Positions 1-12,387 of a stretch of DNA of 64,000 nucleotides are shown piece after piece; the stretch's first letter is position 1, and every line of letters begins with the position of its first letter. The stretch covers positions 110,768,644-110,832,643 of the forward strand of contig NC_053391.1 of assembly GCF_905171765.1 (NCBI RefSeq). Reading direction: 5' to 3'. The notes under the pieces are model-generated. The model saw only the letters and a program-made list of their open reading frames with translations. It was not told the DNA's origin and made no database searches. Position numbers and translations under genes: made by a program. The stretch is from Bufo bufo. Lineage: Eukaryota; Chordata; Amphibia; Anura; Bufonidae.

Positions 1-1708
1 TACGAAGGACTATGTCGGTTCAGCAGCCCGAACCACCTTCTACAAATCCAAAACCAGAGAGGGCACAGAGCCAACCAGAGTCTGACAAAGATCACGACCG
101 ATATTTAAATCCACTCTCCTGGGTGAGGAGTGCAAGTCACAAATTTGAGCCCTCACCATAACAAAGACTTACTGGTGTTCTTGGGTAATACTGCACATTG
201 CGAGTAGGCCTCGGAGAATTGTAGAGAAGCTGTGCAGCGTGAAAGAGCAATATAGTAGATCTGTGGTGGCTTCCAAAAAGATCCTTCCCTTAACTCAACC
301 ATTTGGGTGTAGGCCAAGATTTTTGGGGAATTTCAATGTAATTTCTGGGATAAAGATGCATTTGAGATGTGGCACACAGTTTCTTTTCCCCCTGATCACC
401 AAATAATGTTAGGGAAGGAGCAAACATAACAAAAACCACATTTCAGATCACAAATTTTGTTAGCTGTTGGCAAATATAAGTTTAGGAATATAAAATGTCA
501 TTTGTGTAAACCTCGTCTAGTCTCCTGAAGCACATAACGTGCCTGTCAATTTTTTCGGAGTCAATCCTCATGTTCCCGCTGTGCTCAATTGTTTACAACC
601 CGAACTTCCAGGATGTGGGCATAGATGAGCTGCAGCCACAACACTTCCCATAGTGCTGTGTGCTTTAAGATCAGCCAGAAACGTAAACGCCTTCTACATC
701 CTTCCCTAGGCCAAAAACTCTGCCCACAACACCCTCCATCCTCCCCTTACTGCTTCCTCCTAATTCTTCCCACACATCTTCGATATGACAAGCAGTGGAC
801 TCTGCCTATACTGTTTGTGCATTGAGAGCATCGACCAGCCCATTCCAAGATCACATGGGTCTGACATCACGACCATTGGGCTGGGGATTCTTATGGATGA
901 AATCATAGAAGGCCTGGTCATGATGTCACCACAGAGTGTGCAGTCACATGACCACTCTCCCGATCTCTGGAGTGAAACAGAAAAAGTAGTGTAAGTGCAT
1001 TAATAGCTTGCAGGGCCTGGCAGGGGAAGCACAGGGAAAGAGAAAAAAATATATATATATATACCTGAACAACCCCTTTTTGCAGTGACAGAGTTTAAGA
1101 GATTATTGAAAAAAAAAATTAATAAGTTCCAGTGTTGTCTACTTTTATGGTGGCATCTTCTGCCTTTGTGAATTGGGAAGAAGTCACCTTCCAGTTGGTT
1201 AGTCTCTGCCTATAAAGTACAGTTGTCTATGATTGTCACTAGGATTTTGTGTAAGTTGCTATTTTTATCTGTGGACCAAACTAATTTGTTTCTAAATGTT
1301 ATTCAAGAACTCTGAGTATCTTCAGATATGGCTGTCCGAATAATTGTGTATGTTACCATATACAGAAGATTGCATTAATGCACCTATTTCATTGCTGTAT
1401 ATAAATATCTCCAGTATATAAGTATCTCCAAGCTCAAAAATACTGTATATGAATTAATCTCCAGTAGGGGATAACTATTAGATTGTGGGGGTCCTACTTC
1501 TGGGAATGAGACTGATCCCAAGAATGGGTACATACCCCACGGATCCCCTGACATGAACGGAGCTGCCAGTCGGGCATGTACTCTGCCACCTCTTGAACTC
1601 TCATAGAAATGACGGGGTACGAGGTCCCTGTACTCATCGGTGGAGCTCCCAGCAGTAGGACCCTACTCATGTGGATAGGTGTCAACTTTACATAACCGTA
1701 ATACTCCT
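1..1708. other. Non-genic stretch, nothing recognised
   Basis: No exon, RNA gene or element ends could be supported here. The open frames are short, unspliced and without recognisable motifs. A short TA dinucleotide run lies near 1050-1062. The sequence is AT-rich intergenic DNA. Confidence 0.5.
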
Positions 1709-2161
1709 TTAAAGGGGTTGTCTAAGATTTGTTTTTCACTTCCTCCCCGGGCTTTGGACCTGTGAAGAAATCCATATTTACCTGCTCCCTGCTGCTCCTT
1801 TCCAGTTCCTGGGCTGTTGTCACTGAACTTTTAGATCCTGTCTGTCAACTTTCTGCATGGATGAGGTCATGTGCACCTCTGCAGCCAATGACTGGTCTAA
1901 GCGGTGACGTATCCCCCAAGTGGCACGTCCCTGCTGGGTCAAATATCACTTGGGGACATGTCACTGTTGAGGCCAGCTATTGGCTTCAGAGGTGCACATG
2001 ATCTTGTCCTTGCAGGAAGTTGACAGCTGAGGACTGGAAGTTGAGAGAAGACAACTTGGGAGCCGAAACAGAGTGGGGAAGACATAAGTATGGAGTTCTG
2101 CTTAGGTCCTGTTGACTAGGAGAAGGAAATAAAATAAAAAAAATATGGACAACCCCTTTAA
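1709..2161. mobile_element. T2-type (TTAA) MITE
   Basis: The ends are inverted copies of TTAAAGGGGTTGTC, with TTAA at both outer edges. This matches the T2 MITE family known from Xenopus (TTAA target sites, termini starting TTAAAGG). The interior has a second imperfect inverted pairing (the GTGCACCTCT / AGAGGTGCAC pair near 1870 and 1990). It is non-coding; open frames inside it are chance. Confidence 0.75.
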
Positions 2162-2356
2162 GCATTCTCATTGATAAACGCCTACAGGGTCCATCAGTGT
2201 TTTGGTTAGAGTGAGTTTAGTCCTGTTTAGGGTCTTTAAGCAGTCTTACAATATGATGCAGTAAATCCAGCCAATCTTAAAGGGCTTTTGTCACCCCCCA
2301 AACACCAATTTTCATTTTTTTACTTAATATATTTGCTAATGTTTACAGATTCGATA

Positions 2357-3298
2357 TACAGTACAGACCAAAAGTTTGGACACACCTTCTCATTCAAAGA
2401 GTTTTCTTTATTTTCATGACTATGAAAATTGTAGATTCACACTGAAGGCATCAAAACTATGAATTAACACCATGTGGAATTATATACATAACAAACAAGT
2501 GTGAAACAACTAAAAATATGTCATTCTAGGTTCTTCAAAGTAGCCACCTTTTGCTTTGATTACTGCTTTGCACACTCTTGGCATTCTCTTGATGAGCTTC
2601 AAGAGGTAGTCCCCTGAAATGGTTTTCACTTCACAGGTGTGTCCTGTCAGGTTTAATAAGTGGGATTTCTTGCCTTATAAATGGGGTTGGGACCATCAGT
2701 TGCGTTGAGGAGAGGTCAGGTAGATACACAGCGGATAGTCCTACTGAATAGACTGTTAGAATTGGTATTATGGCAAGAAAAAAGCAGCTAAGTAAAGAAA
2801 AACAAGTGGCCATCATTACTTTAAGAAATGAAGGTCAGTCAGTCAGCCGAAAAATTGGGAAAACTTTGAAAGTAAGGGCTATTTGACCATGAAGGAGCGT
2901 GATGGGGTGCTGCGCCAGATGACCTGGCCTCCACAGTCACCGGACCTGAACCCAATTGAGATGGTTTGGGGTGAGGTGGACCGCAGAGTGATGGCAAAAG
3001 GGCCAACAAGTGCTAAGCATCTCTGGGAACTCCTTCAAGACTGTTCGAAGACCATTTCAGGGGACTACCTCTTGAAGCTCATCAAAAGAATGCCAAAAGT
3101 GTGCAAAGCAGTAATCAAAGCAAAAGGTGGCTACTTTGAAGAACCTAGAAGATGACATATTTTCAGTTGTTTCACACTTGTTTGTTATGTATATAATTCC
3201 ACATGTGTTAATTCATAGTTTTGATGCCTTCATAGTCATGAAAATAAAGAAAACTCTTTGAATGAGAAGGTGTGTCCAAACTTTTGGTCTGTACTGTA
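2357..3298 (+). mobile_element. Deleted Tc1/mariner-like transposon
   Basis: The termini TACAGTACAGACCAAAAG and its reverse complement are flanked by TA on both sides (2355-2356, 3299-3300), the Tc1/mariner target signature. Inverted arms run for about 250 bp (2357-2624 against about 3050-3298) and include the part that encodes the transposase C terminus. The total of 942 bp is well below the 1.3-1.6 kb of a complete Tc1-like element, so it is an internal-deletion derivative. It sits in the left arm of the T2-type foldback element. Confidence 0.88.
2770..3155 (+). pseudogene. Tc1-like transposase remnant (N and C ends only)
   Basis: An ATG at 2770 opens a frame reading MARKKQLSKEKQVAIITLRN, typical of the N-terminal HTH region of Tc1-like transposases, and it runs into a stop near 2885. 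In another frame, 2883-3155 gives the C-terminal catalytic end with WPPQSPDLNPIE, which carries the last acidic residue of the DDE triad, followed by a tail ending KGGYFEEP. The middle of the protein (linker and first two D residues, about 200 residues) is deleted. The product cannot be a working transposase. The C-terminal codons lie inside the right terminal inverted repeat. Confidence 0.85.
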
Positions 3299-3879
3299 TA
3301 CCCCTCTTACCTCAGCCTGTGGTGTAATTTCAGTAAAAATCTGACTTTAGTGATATGTAAATTTCTTCACTACCAGCAAGTTGGGCAGACTTGCTGGTAG
3401 CCGCCCCCTCCTCCACTTGATTGACAGGGCCAGCGAGCGCTCTCATCCTCCAGCTGGCCCTGCCTGCAGCTCAAATCCCGCGCCGTGTAGGGCTGACGTC
3501 ATCGGCGTAGGCGCACTGAGGAAGGAACAGCCAAGCGAGCGTCCTTCTCTCAGAGCACCTGCGCCGAATGACGACCGGTACGGCGCAGGCGCGGGATTTG
3601 AGCTGCAGGCAGAGCCAGCTGGAGGATGAGAGCGCTCGCTGGCCCTGTCAATCAAGTGGAGGAGGGGGCGTTTTTTCATACAGAGGATGCGGCGGCTACC
3701 AGCAAGTCCGCCCAACTTGCTGGTAGTGAAGAAATTTACATATTACTAAAGTCCGATTTTTACTGAAATTACACAACAGCCTGAGGTAAGAGGGGTATAT
3801 ATCGAATCTGTAAACATTAGCAAATATATTAAGTCAAAAACTGAAAATTGGTGTTTGGGGGGTGACAGAAGCCCTTTAA

Positions 3880-5617
3880 GTGACCACCTCTTCTGGGTGG
3901 CATCAATGACCTATTTTTCTTCTTCTTTATGGCTGAATTGTAAATATAAAACAGATTTGTGGACTAAAGCACCTGGACAAACACTACACTGGCACAATCT
4001 AGTGGGAGCAGGTGGCGTGTTTTATTCTAATTGTCTATTTAATTAAAAAGGAAAATATCATCTATTGTTGTTCGAGCGAGGTAGGCATGGTGTCCAGGAA
4101 ATGAAGTGGCCACAGCTATAACAACCTCCAGGCAAGCGGTTTTAAAATGACAAATGCACTATGGTTCTACCAATATAAGCATGTCTACATGTAGATGAGT
4201 GACAACTCTAAATGTCCCGATACAATGAGGACCGCATTGGGTTTATATGAATAAAAACTCACATATTAATTCTAGTAGAGATGAGCAAAAATATTTTGAC
4301 TTCTGACGGCCATTGGATGCATTAGGCAAATTCATTTGTGATGAACATTACAGACTAAGGCTTCATGTACACGTCGGATTCGCATTTTCTGTGGATCGCA
4401 TGTGGACCCATTTATTTCTATGGGCCTACAAATAAGGCAGACAGCACGCGGATGCCTGTCCATTAAAATAACATTTAATGGTGGCACAACCCCTTTAACA
4501 CATGCAGTGGGAAACAAACTGCCTACAGAGGCGTAGCTATAGGGAGTGCAGAGGTAGAAGTGGTACCAAGCCCAAAATGGCACATGCTTGGTGAAAGGCT
4601 CTATTGCAAATTTTGCACTGGGGTCCAGGGTCTTATGAATTAGTAATCCGAACAAAAGACAACTCAGCCTATTCCAAAAACTTTATAATTATGCAATTTG
4701 TGATTTGTTGGGGGAAAACCTGGTAATATTTGCCTAAGCCTCTGGTGATATGGCTTTTAACATCATTACATATCATCTTCTATGACTTCTATTAAGGTCT
4801 TCTTCAAGAAACAACATTGTGTCCTGCTTTGCCTTGTTATATATAACCAATACTGAGTCATTTTATTAAAGCACTGGAAAGTGTCAGGTTTTAACGTTGT
4901 ACACAACGAAAACAGTATTTAATGTCATGAATCACATCAGTGGTCTAGTACTAATGGTAGGTTAGCTGTAGATATCACTCTAAATACTCCGCGTTACCTC
5001 TTGTAAGACTTGGTGTTCGTTCATTAACCACTAAACCTCCTAGTGCCTCTTGGAAGGAATGAGAAAGTACAGGGTAGCAATTATTCAGACTAAGACAAAG
5101 TTAATACCTACTATTTGCTTTGTAGACCAAACCGACCTATCCGAGAGAGAAGGTCATTATTCTAAAGGGACCAGGAAACCTCTTTTTGTAATGTTGGAAA
5201 ACCACAGGACATACTAATGATCCTTCTCGACAGAGGCAGCGTGTGTATATAATTACAAGTTTCGTAGACACTTCCGTGATATTTTTAGTCCAAACTATTA
5301 CAGCAGTTGGTAGTCTGTATATGCTTTCTCTTTAATAGTTGTTTGGTTGGCTATGTCCTGTTAGATATGTTCTCTATATAAAAGGTATAATTGTTACACG
5401 TTTAATATAGAGCATGGCTGATGCCACAACTTGAATTATGTATTTTTATTTTTTTTTTGTTAATCTGCAATAATCCACTTACTTTGCTGGGTTACCAACA
5501 GGAGCCGGTTAAACATTTAGATGAAGCCACACAATTTATATACTGCGTGAGTCATAAGTCAGGAGGCACCCAAATATCTCTGTAGAGGGGTAGTTTATTT
5601 AGTGGTCTACTACATAA
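3880..5617. other. Non-genic stretch with decayed MITE fragments
   Basis: No exon-like or RNA signal was found. Around 4362-4495 is a decayed fragment with the CTTCATGTACACG and CAACCCCTTTAA terminal motifs seen in MITEs elsewhere in the window. The remainder is unique-looking AT-rich sequence. Confidence 0.45.
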
Positions 5618-5620
5618 TAA

Positions 5621-6004
5621 AGGGCCCTTTACACGGGCCGGCAATTGAACAGATTATCACTAACGACAATTACAAGGAACGCTTGTTCGCGATGATCTTG
5701 GGGTGCAAATGCACCGCCGATTACCCGATGAATGAGCAAAACACCCGTTAATCTGGTAATTGTATCTTTTGTGTAGCACAAAAAAAACTAGTTTCCCAGC
5801 GGCAGATGGAGCTGTGTAAACACAATGGGAAACAACAAGACAGTACGGGGAAGAGCGATGACATTAGCGATCAATCCTCCCCATACTCTGGAGGAGATTG
5901 GTGCATGTAAATGCCGAGTTCCCCTCCGCTAGCGATCAGCATAGTCGGGAAGGAGCGTTTCTTCCCGACAATCTACTAGATCGTCGTCCCGTGTAAAGGG
6001 ACCT
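5621..6004. mobile_element. Harbinger-like MITE (GGGCCCTTTACACGGG)
   Basis: The left end AGGGCCCTTTACACGGG is mirrored by CCCGTGTAAAGGGACCT on the right. TAA lies at the left edge and TTAA at the right. A related pair of ends is at 43071-43335. It is non-coding. Confidence 0.65.
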
Positions 6005-6617
6005 TAAGTGATAACTGAATAATAAGATCGACCACAGATACCTGGGTGGTTTGTGACTATGAATTTGATGTTATTATAGGACTTATACTATACTTAGGCA
6101 GGAAGTCATTTTGCAAACTGTACTAGACAATTCAAGCATTTCTTAACAACTTTGAATAGGTTTTATATAGCAGGTTTATACAGATTCTCCTAAACTAAAA
6201 GGTAATGGACACCATTAGGGCCTTTTTTATTATAGCATTGTAGTCATTTAAAGGTAAAAATCATTTTTTCAATCGGCTTTATTAGAAATATTCTCTATAA
6301 AACTTTCGCTATCCAGCCTTCAGATTCTCTAGTAGCAAGCTCTGTTTCCCATCAGGGAGATCAGCTTACAGCTCCTTATCTCTGATCTCCTGACCTTATA
6401 AACACTCATCATAGCTCAACACTTATCTTACTAATAAGAATATGGCTTAAATAAGTGTTTATGAGCTGTTAGTAGTTCAGCCCTCAGATGATGGCTCAAA
6501 GATGCTCACAGCTAGACTAAAATGCAACCATGTATGACAAAACCTGCTGACGTGTTCTTAGCCTTTAAAGCCAGGGAAATAATAGAGCACATAATCAAGA
6601 TCTATCAAATAAAATAA

Positions 6618-7295
6618 AAAAAACAGAACTGGATCGCACATCCACATGTTATGCTTAGATCTAATTAACCTCGCTTTTCAGCGCAATATTCAGTGTACTG
6701 TCCCCTATACTGCATGCTTATGCAAGAGGCATTAGTGTACATTTTGATCAAAAGGCATAAGCCCACTCACCGCATCAAGGTTGCCTCTTTGAGTGGGACC
6801 TACTCCAAACTTGGCGCAGCAGTGCGCGGCGACCTCCAGATTTGGTGCGGAACAGTGCGGCAACCACCAGCGGCATAGCACCGACAGTTTGACAACTGTT
6901 CAGATGGTGCAGTGTGACGTGGTGGCCTCTTTTCACATGGTGCGGTGCTGGTGGGGCCCAGTGTCGAGGTGGCATTGCCAGGCAGCATGGGTGCTGTTTG
7001 GCTGCTGGGTCCCGCCACCTTTTGGTGCGGTGCCATGGCGCCGGTAGACGCCGTGCAGTACCGCACCAAATTTGGAGGTCACCGTGCAGTGCTGCGCCAA
7101 GTTTAGAGTAGGTCCCACTCAAAGAGGCAACCTTGACACGGTGAGTGGGCTTATGCCTTTTGATCAAAATGTACACTAATGCCTCTTGTATAACCATGCA
7201 GTATAGTAGGGGGCAGTACACTAAATATTGCGCTGAGAAGCGAGGTTAATTAGATCAAAGCATAGCTTGTGGATGTGCGATCCAGTTCTGTTTTT
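6618..7295. mobile_element. Long palindromic foldback element
   Basis: Both sides of the 678-bp unit read the same in opposite orientation: ACAGAACTGGATCGCACATC at the left end returns as its reverse complement at the right end. Intermediate blocks (GTGTACATTTTGATCAAAAG near 6740, GGTTGCCTCTTTGAGTGGG near 6779) also recur inverted. The centre is a GC-rich low-complexity loop. Open frames on both strands are mirror images of each other, not genes. The superfamily is unknown. Confidence 0.75.
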
Positions 7296-8327
7296 CTCCA
7301 TTTGACATACATAATTAAGATCTGCTACCAAATGTTTGCAAACTGTGTACCTAGACAAAGGGTGGAAGGGGCTTTCCCCTTGTTCACTGCTCCAGTTCCT
7401 AGGATGCCTGGTTCCTCATCGTTCTTTCTTTCCAGTGAAATTGATTCATCCCGACACAGCGATGTATCCGCTGGGTGTAGTAGATCACCACTGACGCCAG
7501 TGATTGGCTGTAGCAGTCACATGCCCCTTTTTTAGTACATCATTCTTTGCAGCAGGAAGTGGGCCTTATTTACATAAATGTCTCATAGGTGCAAGTTCCA
7601 TCTCTAGAACACGCTCCTACATCAATAATGGGGCTCCACAGGAAATGCAGAGCATTCACCTCTACGGGACTTCTGCAAAACTGCTGAGTGAGCATGCATG
7701 GCTATTTTCAGAAGTCCGATAGCAGTGCATGGAGTGGACGCCACAGAAGCATGGCCACCTTTCCATTCACCTCAATGGGACTTCCAAAAATAACTGAGCC
7801 AGCACTTGGCTATTATTTTGAAGCCCCATAGCAGTGGATGGAGAAAGCAGAGTGGCATGTTCTCTGTTCACAGTGGACCCTGTTCTTGATATAGGAGTTG
7901 GTCCCAGAGGTGAGACCAGCATCTATCAGACATTTCTGGAATATCCTACCAACTTATCCCATATTACCAGGACAGGAGACAAGTGACTGATCAGCAGGGT
8001 CAGACCACTAAGGCCCATCTGAATGGAGCAGTGGTCACTCATGTACCCTACTGTTCTATCTCTATAGTGCTGCTGGAGATAGCTGAGTTACAAGCACTCA
8101 GCTATCTCCAGCAGTCTTATAGAGTTTAAAGTCGTGGCGGACAAACAAGTGTCTCATTCTCGTGATCAGCTAGGGCCCTAGCGTTCGGACCCTCGCCGAT
8201 CAGACACTTATTCCCTATCCTATACAGGATAAAGGACAAGTTGTCCTAATGGGACAACCCCTTTAATTTGTTAGAAAAACACTTCTAGCAAGTTATACAC
8301 AGATTCAAAGAAAGTCAAAGAATAATA
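7296..8327. other. Non-genic stretch ending in a T2-like remnant
   Basis: No gene was recognised. From about 7880 to 8266 the sequence resembles a decayed T2-type MITE, with a hairpin of CAGCTATCTCCAGCAG near 8068-8113 and the terminal signature GGACAACCCCTTTAA at 8252-8266. Confidence 0.45.
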
Positions 8328-8335
8328 CCCTATGG

Positions 8336-8658
8336 CAGTGATGTCGAACCTTTTAGAGGCCGAGTGCCCAATTCAACCCAAAACCCACTTATTTATCGTA
8401 AAGTGCCAACACGGCAATTTAACCTGAATACTATAGTTCAATATAGTATATATTCCATGTACTTTATCATTTAGCTATTAAAGCCTGCCTACATTCAGTG
8501 CGCTGCCTGTGCTGTTCATAGTACGTCCTGCGCTGACGAATGGCAGGAAAAGTCTAAGGGATATTGGTACACCATAGACTTTTTTCACAGTGCGGGTGCC
8601 CACAGAGAGGGCTCTGAGTGCCGCCTCTGGCACCCGTGCCATAGGTTCGCCATCACTG
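8336..8658. mobile_element. hAT-type MITE with 8-bp target duplication
   Basis: The element starts CAGTGATGTCGAACCTTTTAG and ends GGTTCGCCATCACTG. It is flanked on each side by the identical octamer CCCTATGG (8328-8335 and 8659-8666). An 8-bp duplication and a CAGTGATGG-type terminus are typical of hAT elements. It is 323 bp, non-coding, so it would have moved with a transposase supplied in trans. Confidence 0.88.
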
Positions 8659-8666
8659 CCCTATGG

Positions 8667-10200
8667 CATACATCGTCTCCCCTGCCACTGCACTAAGGAT
8701 AACACAAGTGCTTCTATTTCTTTGACTCCGGTGTAAAAGTACATATCTTTCACTTACCGGTACCTTCTGCTATATATTATTTTTAATTTTCTGATTATTT
8801 ACCAGAAAACTGGTATTGGGGACCTACCCTAGTCTTGCGCCTTTTTAATGTGTGCATACTATAGGTCTGCATGTTGATCTGCGATCAAAAGAAGCTTATC
8901 TGACTTTCAGCATACCAATACTGCCATCTACAGGCCATTTCTACTAAATGTGGATCAGTGTACAGTATACAATAAATTACACTCCGCAATCTTAAAATGG
9001 ACATACTTCCAGTTAATTATTGCAAGATAACTTTCAATTTTCCCTTTTTTTTTTTTACTTTTTCCAACCCACTGTTTCAAACTAATATTTTTTTTCTAAA
9101 GTCAGAAATTCACTAGAAACCTAATGGACATGAAATCCATTTCAATCCATCATTCCGTGTAAAAAACTCAAGAGCATATTGAAACAAATGTCAGAAGGAC
9201 ACCATGTCACTATCAGTTCATATCCTGTTGAAAACAACAAGATCCAATAATTTGTAGATCAATAAGTAAGCGGCGTTAATTAATATCCACTCGGGGTTCT
9301 ACTGAAATGGACATCACAATAGGAACCTAGTCACCTAGTAGAATTGGGAAGGCTGGATACTGCCGCCGTTATGTGGATGCTAAATGCACCTGTATTACCG
9401 GTTCACACCACTGCTAGTGTCCATTCCTTCAGGTGGATCCACCGTAACCATCATGGCTGTGGTAAGATCAAAAATCATCACACTACCATAGCAGGAACGT
9501 TGATGCCAAGAAACCCTTATTTAACTAGTAAGATTTAGCCGGATTCCAGACAGAACAATTCACATCCTCTGTAAAAACCTTGAGGCTCACCTGATGGTAA
9601 CCCAGCAGATTCAATGAGACTTTGCAGTTGCATCGGGTCTTTGAAGATGAGTTTTGTATTCTGTACGTAAGGGACTTCTCTGCCACACTATTGTGCACAT
9701 GGCATGTTCTAAGCAAAGTGATCTCAATAAAACACCAACTTCAGTCTACAGTGTTGATGATCTGTCCGCCTATGTGTTTGGTACTGGAAAAGATATCTTA
9801 TTGCTTGACCAAAGTATTCTTGTTTTAGTGTGCGGCATGTTATATCTCTATATTTCCAGGTGATTTGCGTCACGACTATTATACCCAACTTTCTGTGTTC
9901 TTACATGGGGAGTCATGAGTCTGAACCGTAGAATAAAATGTGCTGCTCAGTGTCAATACTAGGAAACAGCAGTGTCATATGGGGATGAGAGCATCCAGGT
10001 TTCTTCTCTCTAGTCGGTCATCAAAAGTAAAATGTGAAAGTAGATGTTTTCGTCTCACCACTGATGATCTCAGATGATTCAGGACTTTCTTAGGGTATAC
10101 TCACATTTGGCAAATTTATTGCAGGAATTTCTGCAACTAAAAATCAGTTGAATACATCTGAATGGGCTTGTTTCTGCAGCAAGCTCTGTTCTGGTGAACG
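8667..10200. other. Non-genic stretch, nothing recognised
   Basis: No exon with plausible splice sites, RNA gene or element boundary could be supported. Short homopolymer tracts are near 9050 and 9088. Confidence 0.4.
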
Positions 10201-10213
10201 GGAAATTTAAAAA

Positions 10214-10745
10214 TCACAGAAAAAAACAAAGATAAAAACATCCTGCACGATATGATTGATAAATATGCGGATGTCCCTGGCCACATTCATGAAAAATATT
10301 AAAGAAAAAAGATAATGCACTTAATATAGATGCAAGCATTATATATGGACCAAGCCCTCACTCTGATGTAATAAAATCTGAGACACTTAGCCAATATATT
10401 TTGATCAAAACACATCTGTGCCCGCCTGCCAGCACCACGGTGGTCTCAGGTCAGGCGGGTCCTATGCTAAACCTACCTAAGCCATTGGGCTTCTATGTTC
10501 AGGAGCGCAGACTCCGCACATATGGGAGGAGGAGCCAGCACACCTATATGTACCACCTAATCAAGGCGCTCTATGAGATAGGAAGGGCAAAAGTGCAAAG
10601 GAATGCTACCCCCAAGATAAAATAGGAGCACCTTCACACTTGAAGGTGCCACTCCCTCAAGCATATACTACATAAACAAAAAAAATCACTGAAAACACAA
10701 AGATAAAAACATCCTGCACAATATGATAGATAAATATGTAGATGT
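10214..10745. repeat. Direct repeat pair about 475 bp apart
   Basis: The block starting AACAAAGATAAAAACATCCT (10226) and running through ATATGATTGATAAATATG recurs almost identically from about 10698. The intervening DNA includes GC-rich segments (CGCCTGCCAGCACCACGG) and a small hairpin (CACCTTCACACTTGAAGGTG near 10630). This could be the repeated ends of a retroelement or a local duplication. No protein motif is visible. Confidence 0.5.
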
Positions 10746-10862
10746 GTGAACAAGCCCTTATCCTTTAAAAATATAGGACATATCCTATATTCATGGCCCA
10801 ACATCCCTCATACAATTATACAGAATGGCAGTTTTTTTAATGTAGCCTTAGAGGTACAATAA

Positions 10863-11256
10863 GCTTAAAGGGTTGTCTGGGAATTTGATATTGATGGCTT
10901 ATCCACGATATAGGTCATCAATATAACATTGGCGGAGGTCCGACTCAAGGCATCCCCTCCGATCAGCTGTTGGAAGAAGCTGCATCATTACGTGAGCACT
11001 TAGGCCTCTTCCTAGTCCAGTGACATCACGGGTGCTGACTTATTTATTATCCAAGTCATGTCTCAAAGCCTATTTAAAAGGTCGATGACTGACTTGTACG
11101 ATAGCCGACTTCGTTCTGGTGGCATTAGTGGCAGAGCTTGCCAACAGCTCATTTGCATCCCTTTATCAAGTGGCCTAGGCGCAGCTCAGTTCCACTCAAG
11201 TATCGGATGGCGGGGCAGGCAGGTTACCAACATGATGCGAGTACCCTGCAATAGCC
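10863..11256. mobile_element. Decayed T2-like MITE
   Basis: The left end TTAAAGGGTTGTCTGGGAAT leads into the ATTTGATATTGATGGCTTAT motif that T2-like elements elsewhere in this window also carry (compare 41656). A possible right terminus GCCCTTTAA is at 11248-11256. The pairing of these ends is inferred. Confidence 0.45.
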
Positions 11257-11997
11257 CTTTAATCAAAGAGACCCACTGTATCTGTATCATAAATTACTAT
11301 GATTGTTACTTTAGGTGAGGGGAGTCACGGTTGGCCTGGGAGATGCGGCCGACACACGGGCCGTGTTTTCCAGGCAGATCGTGGTTATGTGAATCAGCCC
11401 TAGTAATTAAAAAAAAAAATCATGATTAAAGTGCGAGTAGCTCAGTTCATTATTGCATGGATTCCCAAATGGGGATGCTTTTTCTTTTAGCTACAAAAAG
11501 TAATTGAGCAAGAAGTTTCAGTGATGCGGATCATGTGCACTATAGAAGTAAATAGAAAATCAAAGGAAGTGCACACATACCTGAGCACACATCATATTTC
11601 TTAGCAGACTCATGACCCCCCTTATCACTGAAGGGAGTATTTTATTTTTATATATTTGTGAGAAGATGTTTCTTTACTTGCTCTGTGAATTCCAGTGGAA
11701 AAATAGAGACTGGTTTCTGGGTCAGTTTTAACTATGCTTCAAGTTTTAAAAATAAAAATGGAAAACTATGTGTATGTTAATAGAATAAAGTTATACCTGG
11801 TGACAAATGGTTTATATTTCTTAAGGATGACTTGTATAATACAGAAAAAAAAAAAAGTGTAAAATTTAGTATGTATTTCTAAAATGAAAATGTAAAATTT
11901 TTACAGCCCGTATACTTTTTGATGTCTGTTCGTTTTTAAACAAATAAAAATATCCCACAAACCGGTTATTATTTTGATATTTCTCTAAGTACATGTT

Positions 11998-12146
11998 AGG
12001 GTACGGCCACACGTTCAGGTTTCTTGATACAGTGTTGGAAGCCAAGAAAGAGAAGTCATATTTGTCCCTTATACTTTCTCTACTTTTATGATCTACTCTT
12101 TTGGCTTCCATAACTGCGTCAGAAAACCTGACTGACCATACCCTTA
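11998..12146. mobile_element. Short MITE
   Basis: TAGGGTACGGCCACACGTTC at the left faces GACCATACCCTTA on the right. An internal inverted pairing (TTGGAAGCCAAGAAAG / CTTTTGGCTTCCA) is visible. No coding content. The target duplication could not be resolved. Confidence 0.5.
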
Positions 12147-12387
12147 TCCTGACAACTTGTTAGACATAATCCACCCAGTGATCAGCTGAGTCTGCCAGAA
12201 AGGGAGCCACACATGAAGAGGCTTTCCTCCCTAGCTCATAATAGGGGTTCATTGCGGTGAAGGTCCTGTATGATTTCCTTAAGCCCTAAAAGGGCACATG
12301 GACAGGAGATTCTTTTAAAAGGGGTATTCACATTTCTGACACTACAGCACATACATAGGACATGCAAAATGCCTGACAGTGCCATCT

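Larger units (their letters stand above)
2277..3879. mobile_element. Foldback T2-type MITE, host of a nested Tc1 element
   Basis: TTAA plus AGGGCTTTTGTCACCCCCC on the left is mirrored by GGGGGGTGACAGAAGCCCT plus TTAA on the right. The arms keep pairing inward: the segment with TTGCTGGTAGCCGC near 3395 is matched in reverse near 3690-3720, and the GC-rich centre (3420-3660) is also a long palindrome. A Tc1-like element occupies 2357-3298 in the left arm, which makes the arms unequal in length. No protein-coding content of its own is visible. Confidence 0.75.
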
